From Planctomycetaceae bacterium (GTDB lineage Bacteria; Planctomycetota; Planctomycetia; Pirellulales; Pirellulaceae): 48,281 bases of DNA. Below are positions 36,640 through 46,200 of the stretch, piece after piece (the stretch's first letter is position 1; each line of letters begins with the position of its first letter). The position numbers and the translations under genes were made by a program. The notes below the pieces were generated by a model. It was not told the DNA's origin. It made no database searches and saw only the letters and a list, made by a program, of their open reading frames with translations. The stretch is taken from assembly GCA_003233175.1 (NCBI GenBank), contig QIKY01000160.1, positions 1-48,281 of the forward strand. Reading direction: 5' to 3'.

Positions 36640-37581
36640 ATGAAAGTTAGCATTATCGGCGGCGGGGGGCTGGTCGGCTCATGTGCGGCCTACGCACTGC
36701 AATGTGGCGGGGTCGTGAAGGAAATCGCTCTGATTGATGTCAACCAAGAGGCAGCCGGGGGCCAAGCCTTGGACTTGCTGCACGGAGCGCCCAGCGTGGC
36801 CGACCAAGTGATTAGCGCCGGCGGTTACGAACACGTTCCCAACTCCGACATCATCTGCATCACGGCCGGTTCGCGCCGCAAGCCGGATGAAAGCCGCCTC
36901 GACCTGATCAATCGCAACACCGACGTCTTCCTGCATATATTGGCCGACGTCAAAAACGCCGGTGTGAAAAAAGACGCCATCGTGCTGGTGGTCTCCAACC
37001 CGGTCGACATCCTCACGTATCTGGCGGCTGATCGACTCGACCTGCCCGCCACGCAAGTGATCGGCCTAGGCACGCAGCTCGACACGATTCGCTTTCGCAG
37101 CCTGATCGCCCAACACTTGAAGGCGCCGCCGACACAAGTTTCCGCGGTTATTCTGGGCGAACACGGCGACAGCATGGTGCCGATTTGGTCCAGCGCCAGC
37201 ATCGCGGGATTGCCGCTCGATAAATACCCCGGTTGGACGCCCCACTTGGCGGGCGAACTGTTCCAACGCACCAAGGGCTCCGGCGCGGAAGTCATCTCGA
37301 AGAAGGGCGGCGCCGGGTTTGCCGTGGGTATTGCCATTCGCGATGTGATTGAGTCGATCGCGCTGGATCGCGGAAAAATCTTGCCGGTATCGAGCGTGCA
37401 GAACGGCTGCTACGGCATTCGCGACGTATCACTCTCCGTGCCGACGGTGGTCGGCCGCGCCGGCGTGGTTGCCCGGCACGAAATCGATCTTTGGCCCAAG
37501 GAAATACAAGGCCTGCGAAAAAGCAGTTCCGTGCTCCGCCAAACGCTGGAAAAAGTGCTTGGACGCATCGGCCGCGGCTGA
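36640..37581 (+). CDS. Lactate/malate dehydrogenase family protein of the BMC locus
   Basis: A 313-residue NAD-dependent 2-hydroxyacid dehydrogenase. The Rossmann part starts KVSIIGGGGLVGSCAAYAL with Asp in LIDVN for NAD. Catalytic residues fit the family: Asp148 and Arg151 in QLDTIRFR and His175 in GEHGDSMVPIW. The substrate loop reads SRRKPDESR, so the specificity position holds Arg80 (malate-type) where lactate dehydrogenases have Gln, with Arg86 as the second substrate Arg. The last gene of the locus, it would balance NADH made by the aldehyde dehydrogenase. A hairpin terminator follows after about 215 bases. The C-terminal helix may or may not be an encapsulation peptide. Confidence 0.9.
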   Translation: MKVSIIGGGGLVGSCAAYALQCGGVVKEIALIDVNQEAAGGQALDLLHGAPSVADQVISAGGYEHVPNSDIICITAGSRRKPDESRLDLINRNTDVFLHILADVKNAGVKKDAIVLVVSNPVDILTYLAADRLDLPATQVIGLGTQLDTIRFRSLIAQHLKAPPTQVSAVILGEHGDSMVPIWSSASIAGLPLDKYPGWTPHLAGELFQRTKGSGAEVISKKGGAGFAVGIAIRDVIESIALDRGKILPVSSVQNGCYGIRDVSLSVPTVVGRAGVVARHEIDLWPKEIQGLRKSSSVLRQTLEKVLGRIGRG

Positions 37582-38117
37582 GTGTCCTCGCTGTTTTTTA
37601 TTTCCCAAACTTCGGGGCCGCGCTTGGTGTCTTTGATTCGATACCGTTGCCATGCCTACTCGTTAAACTTCGCGGAGTATGTCGCCAGCCGCGTACTTCA
37701 CAGGCAGGACGCTTGCCGTCGACACGCGGAGTTTTCTTCGGTCGGCCGGGGTTCTTGATCTCGCGTAGGAACAGTCCGGTATTTACATACCGAATAAAAA
37801 GCCCGGCATTTTGAAAATGCCGGGCTTTTTATCTAATCTGGCAACTAAATTCCTCGCACCCCCAGAAAACTTGCGATCAACTGCGCAATGCTCAGATCGA
37901 TTTTTTCCGTTTTTTCGGCCTAGCTCCAGGCAAGTCTGTTTGTTAGACTCCCTCGACTTTTTTCCCGGCGGCTGTTGTTTTCGCGGGCAGCCAAACCAAC
38001 GGGTTCGCCGGCCATGTCATGCCAGCACGCCTTTTTTGCCAACGCGAACAACGTCTCTACCAATCGAACACGAAGCGCGTCGCATTGCCGCCCCTTCCAT
38101 AGTGTTAGGAGTCGAAC
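37582..38117. other. Intergenic region between the BMC locus and the next gene
   Basis: About 535 bases with no convincing gene. Apart from the hairpin at 37796-37830 it holds mixed sequence with short frames only. The promoter of the secreted protein at 38118 should lie in the second half. Confidence 0.5.
37796..37830 (+). terminator. Hairpin terminator-like element after the BMC locus
   Basis: AAAAAGCCCGGCATTTT and AAAATGCCGGGCTTTTT form a 15-base-plus stem around a very short loop, with an A run before and a T run after, so it can act on either strand. The core GCCCGGC resembles the centre of the family A elements. It is the most terminator-like structure in the window. Confidence 0.75.
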
Positions 38118-39263
38118 ATGATTACGATTTTTACTCGCCGAGCCGCCTGTTGTGTTGTTCTGCTGGCGTTGGCGGTGAATGTTGTTTCCGCAGCGCCGCC
38201 TTGGGCTCGTCTGCTGCCGTTTAAGAAGATCGACGCAGATCCTCAAAAGTCGTACTTGCTGACCGAAAACGATGGGCCTTGGCTGATCATGGCGACATCG
38301 TTCATCGGCCCGGAGGGTGAACGGCAAGCGCGAGAACTGATACTGGATTTACGCAACAATCACAACATGAAAGCGTATCTACACAGCCAGCAATACGACT
38401 TTTCCGAACCGGTGAAAGGCCTGGGAATCGACCGCTACGGCAACCCTCTCAAAATGCGGCACGCCAAGGCCACCCGTTTTGAAAGCTACGCGGTCTTGAT
38501 CGGCGATTTTCAGTCGGTTGATGCGGGCGATGCACAACGCACGCTGAAAAAAATCAAGTATCTGAATCCTGAATCAATCAAATCGTCCAAGAAAAAGGAA
38601 TCCGCCGCGGTTGCCCAAATACGGTATTTGCATCGCAAGTTGAGCGGGAATGCCGAAAAAAAGCGGAAAGGATTCATGGGCGGCGCGTTCATCACGCGCA
38701 ACCCGCTGCTGCCGAAGGAGTTTTTCGCGCCCAAGGGGCTCGATCCGCTCGTCGTGCGGATGAACAAAGGCGTGAAATACAGTCTTCTGAATTGCCCCAA
38801 TAAATATTCGGTGCAAGTAGCCACGTTTCGCGGAGCGGAAACACTGCGGCCCGACGAAGTAAAAGGCACGCGCGTATCGAACCTGTTAGAGGAGGCGGCT
38901 GTCAAGGCGCACGATTTGACGCTCGCGCTCCGCAAACAAGGCGTGCCGGCGTATGAATTCCACGATCTCAATCAGAGTATCGTTGCCATTGGCGGGTTCG
39001 ACTGGGTCGGACGACCGCGCGCCGATGGAAAAGAAGAAATCAACCCTGCGGTGCATGCGATCATGAAAAAGTACGGCGCGAATCGTCGGCATCTTCGGGG
39101 GCTGCGCAACGCCCAGGGGCAACGCGTGGGCGGCGCCGCCGATACCAGCCTGATTCCGAAACAATTGGCCGGGATTTCATTCGATACGCAGTCGGTGCCG
39201 ATACAAATCCCGCACCAATCGATTGCCGCCACGTACGGCCGGCGGGGCCTGTTTAAGTTCTAG
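38118..39263 (+). CDS. Secreted protein with two SPOR-like halves
   Basis: A 381-residue exported protein: the signal peptide ([20 protein letters not shown]) is followed by two similar modules. The first ([21 protein letters not shown], then [11 protein letters not shown]) and the second ([36 protein letters not shown]) both have the strand-helix-strand pattern of SPOR-type peptidoglycan-binding repeats. AGGAG precedes the ATG. A family link is suggested by pattern only; the first module is extended and diverged. No enzyme motif is visible. It may bind cell wall or act as an envelope structural protein. Confidence 0.75.
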   Translation: MITIFTRRAACCVVLLALAVNVVSAAPPWARLLPFKKIDADPQKSYLLTENDGPWLIMATSFIGPEGERQARELILDLRNNHNMKAYLHSQQYDFSEPVKGLGIDRYGNPLKMRHAKATRFESYAVLIGDFQSVDAGDAQRTLKKIKYLNPESIKSSKKKESAAVAQIRYLHRKLSGNAEKKRKGFMGGAFITRNPLLPKEFFAPKGLDPLVVRMNKGVKYSLLNCPNKYSVQVATFRGAETLRPDEVKGTRVSNLLEEAAVKAHDLTLALRKQGVPAYEFHDLNQSIVAIGGFDWVGRPRADGKEEINPAVHAIMKKYGANRRHLRGLRNAQGQRVGGAADTSLIPKQLAGISFDTQSVPIQIPHQSIAATYGRRGLFKF

Positions 39264-39302
39264 CTTTCTTGCATCCTGGGCGCGGCTGCGATACGCTGGA
39301 CC

Positions 39303-39395
39303 GTGTGGAAACATTACTTCCCGTGTTCAGAAGCCCGGCTTTTTCAAAAAGCCGGGCTTCTCAAAACACCCATTCGGGATTCGGTTGTTCCACAC
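39303..39395. repeat. MITE-like palindromic element, family A copy 2
   Basis: GTGTGGAA at the left end and TTCCACAC at the right end are perfect 8-base inverted repeats. The centre is the AGAAGCCCGGCTTTTT / AAAAAGCCGGGCTTCT hairpin. The right half matches copy 1 in reverse orientation (AATCCCGAATGG in copy 1). It lies between two plus-strand genes. Confidence 0.88.
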
Positions 39396-39438
39396 GTTCT
39401 TGGAGGAATCGGCAGCCGTTTTCAGGGGAGCATGCGCC

Positions 39439-40893
39439 ATGCAGAGTTCGCTAGAGGGTTTTTCGCGGAGATCGGGTTGGGGAAAAGACGCTGGTCCTCG
39501 GTACGCTCGCCTTTGGTTGGCGTTCACCGCAGGTGTGCTTCTGCTATGGGTTTGCCCGCCGATTGCTCAGGCGGCGAATTGGTCGACCACGATTGACGGC
39601 GCGCCCGCCGGTTGGAAGGCGGCCTCGCCTCGCGCGGAAATCGCGCCTGCTTTTTCGTACGAACCACGGGGTGGCTTCCACGATTCGGCTTGCTTTGTGT
39701 TGTCGTCCGACGAACGCGAAGGACTGCAAGGATATTGGACCAAATCGTTTCCTGTTACGGGCGGTAAGTATTATCGTTTTTCGGCGTTGCGCAAGGAGTC
39801 GAACGTGGCGTCGCCTCGCCGCAGCGGCGTGGTGCGGCTTTTGTGGCGCGACGCCAAGGGCAAATTGGTTGCCAACGACACCCGCGAAATCGCCTCTGCG
39901 CTGGGCCGCCATCAAGTGTACGCGCGCGCCGATCATCCTCTCGACAGACAACAAAACGCCGCCGGCTGGACCGAAGTTTCCGACACCTACCACGTTCCCA
40001 CCGGCGCCACGCAGTGTATCGCGGAATTGTATCTGCAATGGGCGCCGAACGCCGAAATTCGCTGGAGCCAGATTGCGCTCGTCGAAACCTCAAAACCCGC
40101 CTCGCGGAAAGTTCGGCTCGCCACAATACATTTCCGACCCAAGGGCGGGAAAACTCCGGCTGGAAACTGCCGGCTCTTCGCGCCGCTGATTGCCGAAGCA
40201 GCAGCCAAGAAGGCCGATCTGGTCGTGTTGCCGGAAACACTCACCTACTATGGAACCGGGCTGTCGTACGCCGAAGCCGCCGAGTCGATTCCCGGCCCCT
40301 CGACGCGCTACTTCGGCCAGCTCGCCAAGCAGCACGATTTGTACATCGTGGCCGGATTATTGGAGCGGAAAGGCCACTTGATTTATAACGTGGCCGTGTT
40401 GATCGGTCCTGAAGGCGAAGTGCTGGGTTCGTACCGGAAGGTCACGCTTCCGCGTGGCGAAATCGCGAAGGGCGTCACGCCCGGCCATGAATACCCGGTA
40501 TTTGAAACTCGCTTCGGCAAGGTGGGCATGATGATCTGCTACGACGGTTTCTTCCCAGAGGTTGCGAGGCAACTCAGCAACCACGGCGCCGAAGTGATCG
40601 CCTGGCCGGTTTGGGGCTGCAACCCGTTATTGGCCCAGGCGCGGGCCGCTGAGAATCAGGTCTATTTGGTGAGCAGCACCTACACCGATGCGTCCGCCGA
40701 TTGGGCGATTTCGGCCATCTACGATTACACGGGCGCCCCGCTCGCGCAAGGCAACCAGTGGGGAGATGTGGTGGTGGCGGAGGTCGACCTCAATCAAAAA
40801 CTGCATTGGTACAGCTTGGGCGATTTCAAAGCGGAGTTGCCCCGCCACCGTCCTCGCTGGAATACCGAAGCTGATAAATCGGCGGAAAAATGA
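39439..40893 (+). CDS. Secreted carbon-nitrogen hydrolase (nitrilase superfamily)
   Basis: A 484-residue protein with a signal peptide-like helix near residues 25-45, a beta-sandwich-like N-terminal domain (about 48-225, resembling a carbohydrate-binding module) and a nitrilase-type catalytic domain. The triad is seen as Glu in [11 protein letters not shown], Lys in [10 protein letters not shown] and Cys in [12 protein letters not shown]. The superfamily hydrolyses amides or nitriles; most members are cytoplasmic, so export with an added binding domain is unusual. GGGGAG lies 8 bases before the ATG. Its substrate could be an amide in an extracellular polymer or amino sugar, which is inference only. 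Confidence 0.85.
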   Translation: MQSSLEGFSRRSGWGKDAGPRYARLWLAFTAGVLLLWVCPPIAQAANWSTTIDGAPAGWKAASPRAEIAPAFSYEPRGGFHDSACFVLSSDEREGLQGYWTKSFPVTGGKYYRFSALRKESNVASPRRSGVVRLLWRDAKGKLVANDTREIASALGRHQVYARADHPLDRQQNAAGWTEVSDTYHVPTGATQCIAELYLQWAPNAEIRWSQIALVETSKPASRKVRLATIHFRPKGGKTPAGNCRLFAPLIAEAAAKKADLVVLPETLTYYGTGLSYAEAAESIPGPSTRYFGQLAKQHDLYIVAGLLERKGHLIYNVAVLIGPEGEVLGSYRKVTLPRGEIAKGVTPGHEYPVFETRFGKVGMMICYDGFFPEVARQLSNHGAEVIAWPVWGCNPLLAQARAAENQVYLVSSTYTDASADWAISAIYDYTGAPLAQGNQWGDVVVAEVDLNQKLHWYSLGDFKAELPRHRPRWNTEADKSAEK

Positions 40894-40937
40894 TCGCCGG
40901 AAATTCTCTTGGGGGCATCAGGAATCGGTGGTCGGTC

Positions 40938-40975
40938 AAAAAAACCTATTTTTTCAAAATGCCGGGCTTTTATTC
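40938..40975. repeat. Degraded half of a GCCCGGC hairpin
   Basis: TTTTCAAAATGCCGGGCTTTTA matches the right half of the hairpin at 37796-37830 very well, but the left arm reads AAAAACCTATT and no longer pairs. It lies 45 bases after the nitrilase-type stop. Confidence 0.6.
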
Positions 40976-41006
40976 CGCTTGCTGATTTAGAAGCGATCTC
41001 TTTGCT

Positions 41007-41351
41007 TTAGGCGGCTCGCGCAATGGGCGCTTCGCCGACGGCCTCGGCGCTCAGTGCGTGATGCCTGCGTTCGCTGGCCAGCAGCAGACGCAACATCGCG
41101 ACTCGCCGTTGGGCGTCGACCAAACACTTTCTGGCGGCCCGCAGTTCCTCCACGAAAGACGCCGGCAACTCGAACGACTCCCACTGCGTTTGGCATTGCT
41201 CGCAGCGGTATTTTCGCCGCCGCAGGGCGGGGTCGGCGGCCAGGGCGAAGTGGTCGTCCAACGTCGCGATCGGCGCCGGCAACGGTGTTTCCAGTTGCCC
41301 AGCCGCCTCGCGGCATCGCGGGCACCATTGCTCGTTTTGTGCATCGTTCAT
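41007..41351 (-). CDS. Small zinc-ribbon protein
   Basis: A 114-residue protein with an N-terminal CPRC and a later CEQC (about 35 residues apart), a probable zinc ribbon, and a helical C-terminal half rich in Arg, Ala and Leu. ATG 41351 has GAGG upstream; the longer frame adds a 35-residue piece with no motif. It lies downstream of hisS on the same strand. The function is unknown; a nucleic-acid or protein-binding role would fit a zinc ribbon. Confidence 0.7.
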   Translation of the reverse strand: MNDAQNEQWCPRCREAAGQLETPLPAPIATLDDHFALAADPALRRRKYRCEQCQTQWESFELPASFVEELRAARKCLVDAQRRVAMLRLLLASERRHHALSAEAVGEAPIARAA

Positions 41352-41519
41352 CGGGTTCGCCTCTTGCTGGAAGATTCGTTCGCTGTTCAGATTACATCGG
41401 AGAACCGATGCGATTGTCTTCATCGGAAAATCGGCGCATTTCGCCAGAGGCGGCAAACCGAGCCCAAGCCGCCCATCTTCCGCGACGAGAGCAAGGTTTT
41501 CCGGTGCAGCCCGGCATCC

Positions 41520-42848
41520 TCAGGGCGCGGCGCACTTTTTGACGGCCTCGGCAATCGCGGCTGGGTCGTCGAGTGGAAAGGTGGAGGATTCGCCGCTACT
41601 CATGTTTTTGAGTTGGCATTCGCGGCGCGCCAGTTCATCGTCGCCGGCAATGATCGCGGCTGGGAAACCTCGGCGGTCGGCGTATCGCAATTGCTGGCCG
41701 ATCTTCTTGGCTTCGGGGTAGAGTTCCACGCCGACGCCTTGTTCTCGCAACGCAGCGGCCAGCCGCAGGTAGTCGGAGAGGCCGGCGTCGGAAAAATAGA
41801 CCAGCAACACATCGGCCGGCGTGCCAACTTTTTCCAACATGCCCAACTCCTCCATGGCGGCCAAAAGGCGGTCGAGGCCGAGCGAAGCTCCAACGCCCGG
41901 CAACTCTTGCTTGGTATACAGCTCGGCCAGATTATCGTACCGCCCGCCGGAGCAAATGCTGCCAATACCGGGCAGGTCGTCGAGGAAGGTTTCGTAGATC
42001 ACGCCGGTGTAGTAGTCGAGCCCGCGAGCGATCGAGGCGTCGATTTGCAAGCAGTTGGTCGAGACGCCCGCCGCCCGCGCGCCTTGCAGCACGGCTTCCA
42101 ATCCTGCCACGCCGGCCTGCCCCAGTTCGCTGTCGCCGACGAGTTTCGCCAACTGCTTCAACTGCGAGGCGTCGTCTCCGCTGAGCGAAGCCAATTGCAA
42201 GACCTGCTCCGCCTGCGATTGTGTCGCGCCGCCGACCGTCATCATTTCCTGGGCGACTTTTTCCGGGCCGATTTTCCCCAGTTTATCGAGAGCGCGAAGC
42301 AGCGCCGCCGACTGCTCCCGCAGCCCCAAGTTTTCCAGCAGGCCGTTGAGCAACCGCCGATCGTTGACGCGAATCGTGAAGCGTTCGAAGCCGATTGCCT
42401 GGAGCAAATCGTGAATGACGAGGCCCGTTTCAAGATCGGAAACGGCCGATTTTACGCCAATCGTATCGAAATCACATTGAATGAACTCACGGTACCGGCC
42501 CCGGTGGGTATTCTCGCCGCGCCACACCGGCCCTAAGTGATACCGCTTGAACGGCTTGCCCAATTCGTTGATATGTTGGGCGGCAAAGCGGGCCAGCGGC
42601 ACGGTCAAATCGAAACGCATGCCCACCTTTCGCCCGCCGTGGTCTTCAAAATGGTACATGAGCCGATCCGACTCCTCGCCGCCCTTACCGCTCAATATCT
42701 CTAGATATTCCAGCGCGGGCGTATCGATCGGGCTATAACCGAACGACCGATAAACGCGGCGAGCAGTTTCCATGAGGCGTTCGCGGGGGATCATCGACTC
42801 CGGCAGGAAGTCGCGAAAGCCTTTGAGCGTGCGAGGCGTGATTTTCAT
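41520..42848 (-). CDS. hisS: Histidine-tRNA ligase
   Basis: A 442-residue class II aminoacyl-tRNA synthetase charging tRNA-His. Motif 1 lies near GFRDFLPESM..RRVYRSFGYSPIDTPALE. Motif 2 is YHLGPVWRGENTHRGRYREFIQCDFD. The histidine-specific motif is GLDYYTGVIYE, and motif 3 (GVGASLGLDRL) follows, with the anticodon-binding domain at the end. ATG 42848 gives the conserved MKITPRTLKGFRD start. It is full length and looks ordinary. Confidence 0.97.
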   Translation of the reverse strand: MKITPRTLKGFRDFLPESMIPRERLMETARRVYRSFGYSPIDTPALEYLEILSGKGGEESDRLMYHFEDHGGRKVGMRFDLTVPLARFAAQHINELGKPFKRYHLGPVWRGENTHRGRYREFIQCDFDTIGVKSAVSDLETGLVIHDLLQAIGFERFTIRVNDRRLLNGLLENLGLREQSAALLRALDKLGKIGPEKVAQEMMTVGGATQSQAEQVLQLASLSGDDASQLKQLAKLVGDSELGQAGVAGLEAVLQGARAAGVSTNCLQIDASIARGLDYYTGVIYETFLDDLPGIGSICSGGRYDNLAELYTKQELPGVGASLGLDRLLAAMEELGMLEKVGTPADVLLVYFSDAGLSDYLRLAAALREQGVGVELYPEAKKIGQQLRYADRRGFPAAIIAGDDELARRECQLKNMSSGESSTFPLDDPAAIAEAVKKCAAP

Positions 42849-43267
42849 AACATTTGTCGAGTTGCGGCGAACGTGCGCCAGGGCCACAAAAGCCGGCACG
42901 CGCCGAGGGAACCATATGGGGAAAGAGACCGGATTCTACTGAAATCGGCCAGTGCGGAGGAGGGGCGGGAAAAGCCAAAGGCCGCCGCCTGCGCGGGCGT
43001 TTCACCCGTGGATATTCTTTCCGCGCCGTTGGGTGGCAATGAGAGGTATCCACAAGACGCGAAACACGGACGAGCGAGAAAAGGAATCTTTCCCCGACCG
43101 ATGCCATACTTCACACGGCCGGCAATGGCTCGTTTAACGGCAAGCCGAAGGCGGCTGCGTATCGAGCCCATGCGTACCGCCAAGAAAAAAACACAGTCGC
43201 CTTCGGCTTGCCGTTAAACGAAAAATGCGCCATTTTAACCGTGAGTGGTATAAACCGTGGGTCGCGT
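42849..43267. other. Intergenic region with family B element
   Basis: The hisS promoter should lie in 42849-43100. The second half is occupied by the family B element. Small frames on both strands carry no recognisable motif. Confidence 0.5.
43106..43251. repeat. MITE-like palindromic element, family B copy 2
   Basis: ATACTTCACACGG on the left and CCGTGAGTGGTAT on the right are imperfect terminal inverted repeats. The inner stem is CGTTTAACGGCAAGCCGAAG with its complement. It shares both stems and the GCAATGGCTCG or CCAATGGCTCG flank with the copy in the BMC operon. It lies 16 bases after the CHAT gene stop. Confidence 0.88.
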
Positions 43268-46200
43268 CTAGGGCTTCTTTTTGGGAGCGCCGTCGGTTTT
43301 CTTTTTTTCGATCACGCGGCGCTCGTGCGAAGCGCCATCAGACACCAACAAATAGCCCGCCCAAAAAAATGGGTGGTCGGCGAGAATTTCGGCATCGTGC
43401 GAGACGCCCTTCAATCGGGGCTCGACGTCTGGGTCGAGCGGACTCTCCCGCACCAATTGCACGCTGCGTTGCCAGGCGTCGGCGGCGGGCGCGTAGGGTA
43501 ATTCCTGCAGGAACTCCCGCGACAAGTCGTGGCTGGTTTGGCCTCCGGTGCGCCAACGGCTGAGCAAGATCGTGCGCGCGCCGGCCGACATGAGGCCGCA
43601 GGCGGTCAGAAACACTTCGTGCCCGGTGGCGTTGGCCTTGAGCCGTTCCTCGGCTGCCGAGTGGCGCCCGGGCAGCACTATTTCGGCGGGAATCGCCCAG
43701 GGCAACAACATCCAACTGGCCAGGTTGCTGTCTGGCTTTCCCTGGTCGAGTTGGAAGGGCGACCAGTCGTAGACGCCTCGCCCGCCGTGTTCGATGTCGT
43801 CGAGCACGAGCAGCCGGTCGCAGAGCGCCGATTCCACGCGCGAGCTGGCCAGGAGTTTCACACGTTCTCGGGCCTCCGGCATGACGGAATTCAAACGTTG
43901 GAAGGTTTCTTGGGCCAACTCCTCTTGGTGGTCGCCGGCGGGGTAGAGTTTTCCGGCCACGACCCAAGTGACGCCGTTCTTTCTCAGCGGCCGCGTACTC
44001 GGCGCCGCCAACGAGCAGGTTGGGGCGTAGCGAATTTTGAGTCGGTCGCCGAAGGCTTTGCTTCCCGCGCCATGTCGAACCTGCAAGGCTTCAAAGGGCA
44101 AATACCACAGCACGCCCTCAGGCACGATGACCACCTCCTTGAAACGGTCCCAAAACTCCGGCGGCGCTTTTTTCGAGAGGGCGTCGAGCAACTCCGCAGA
44201 GGCGGCTTTCCAACTTTCGTCGTCTAATTGCTTGGGCGAGATGGCCTGATTCGCGCCCTGGTTGCCAATGCTGCGGAGAAAACTTGATATCTGAGACCGC
44301 AGCTTTGGCAACTGCGCGATCCGCCAAACTTCGAGCTCATCGCGAGAATAGGCGAACACCAAAAGACTGGCGCCCGACTGCATGTAAGAAAGCACCAGTT
44401 GATCCGCCGGCAGCGCCTCTTGAAGTTCCGCCGCCTTTCGCTGCGGCGGGAAGAGAAAGGTCGAAGGTTCGCGCCGCAGCGCAATCGCATGGATCGTGAG
44501 TTCCTGTTGGTCGCTGAGGTTCGAGAGTTGTTGCATGAGCAGGCGTTTTTGCTTCGCGACTTCCTTGTCTTCTTCCACGGGCCAGGGAAGTTTCCGTAGT
44601 TCGGCCCTGGCCTGCCGGGCCGCCTGGCTCATGGCAACGTAGCCAGGATACTTGACATGCAATGCCTGCCGTTCGAGTAGTGTTTTGTCGTTGAGCACGT
44701 CGGCGGGCGCCTCCAACAGCCAGCGAAAGGCCAGTAGCCGGCCGCCCAGCGGCAAACTGGCGTAGAAGCGAGCGCGACGAATGCGATCGGAAATTTCCAA
44801 GGCCTGCTCTTTGTTTTTTCGATCGAGCGCCAACTCCATCCAATGGGTCAGGGCGCCGATGTGGGGCGCAAGCACGACTGATAACGTTTCCAGCGGTTCG
44901 AGCATCCAATCCTTGGTTTGCGGCTCGCGCAACACTTCGGCAAAAATCAATTCGGCCACGCGAGGACTCACCTGTTTTCCCAGCAGGAGGCTGTCGGCTA
45001 GACGGATTTGGAACAACTTGCGGGAGCCGTTTCGCTGGAACGCCAACATGGAGGCCAAGGCGCGCTGGGCGGCGGCTCCGTTGCCGGTTTGAAAGTTCAC
45101 GAAGGCGATCTGATGTTGATAACGCGCGGCAACGCGGCTGGTGGAGAGCCCCTTTCTTCCCAGAGCCCGTTGGGCTTCGCTGAGTAAAGCGAGCGCCCGC
45201 TGGGGCGATCCTTGCAGGGAGTGGTTTTCTGCGGCCAGCACCAAGAGCGACGCCCGCAAATGTCGGTACTGCCGCTGCCTCCCGACCCAAGCAATTGCCG
45301 GCTCCAAGGGCGGGTAAATCGAAGCGTTTTGCGTCGCCAGATGGGTTGTGGATCCGTAGCGAAGCGCTTCTTCTACAATGTCGGGCTGGGCGAACGTGGC
45401 CGCTACGAGCGAGGCATTGAGAAACGCCGCCCGCGCGTTGTCGAGTCGGCCCGCTTCAAACGCCAGCTTGCCCATTTCCAAGAGGGCCACCGCCGTGAGC
45501 GGATGATCGTATTGGCCGGCCGCCAGCAAGCCTCGATTCAACTCCCCCACAGCCTGTTTGGGTTGCCCCGCTCCGGCGTGCGCCAAACCAAGCAAGACAC
45601 TCACCCACGACTGCGCCCAACTGTTCTTGGGCACGCTGCGCTGCGAGAGAACATTGACGATATCGGCCGAAAATTCGGAGTGCTTTCCCGCTGGCCCCAT
45701 CAATTCCCGACGACGACGCAACGCCAACGCGATGCAGTTCACGATTTCCGATACGCGAACCGGCACCAATTCAAGAGGCGCCAACACACCTCCCTGTTGC
45801 AACACGCGGAGGTTGTCGAACCGGCCGCGGATTGCACTGAACGAATCCGTAAAACGCCCAGGACGAACCGGCCGCGCCCCGGCGCCCCAAGTGGGAAGGT
45901 CTCGCCTGCTAATGGTTGCCGGGTTGATCACTCCCGGAAACTCGACCCGCAACATCCAACCGCCGTTATCGACCAACACGCGCAGCGCCGCGTTGTACTG
46001 TTCGAAGGCCTGCGGCATATTGCCCTGCTGGTAGTAACATTCGCCCAACATGGCGTAATAACATACTGAGTCGGCCCACACGCCATCGGTTGTATGCACG
46101 CCCCGCCGAGCCGATGCCAAAAACGATTTCGCCGCATCGCGATACTCGCCTTCATTAAACGCCGCTTTGGCGAATATATATTCGTTGTTAGGTACTGGCT

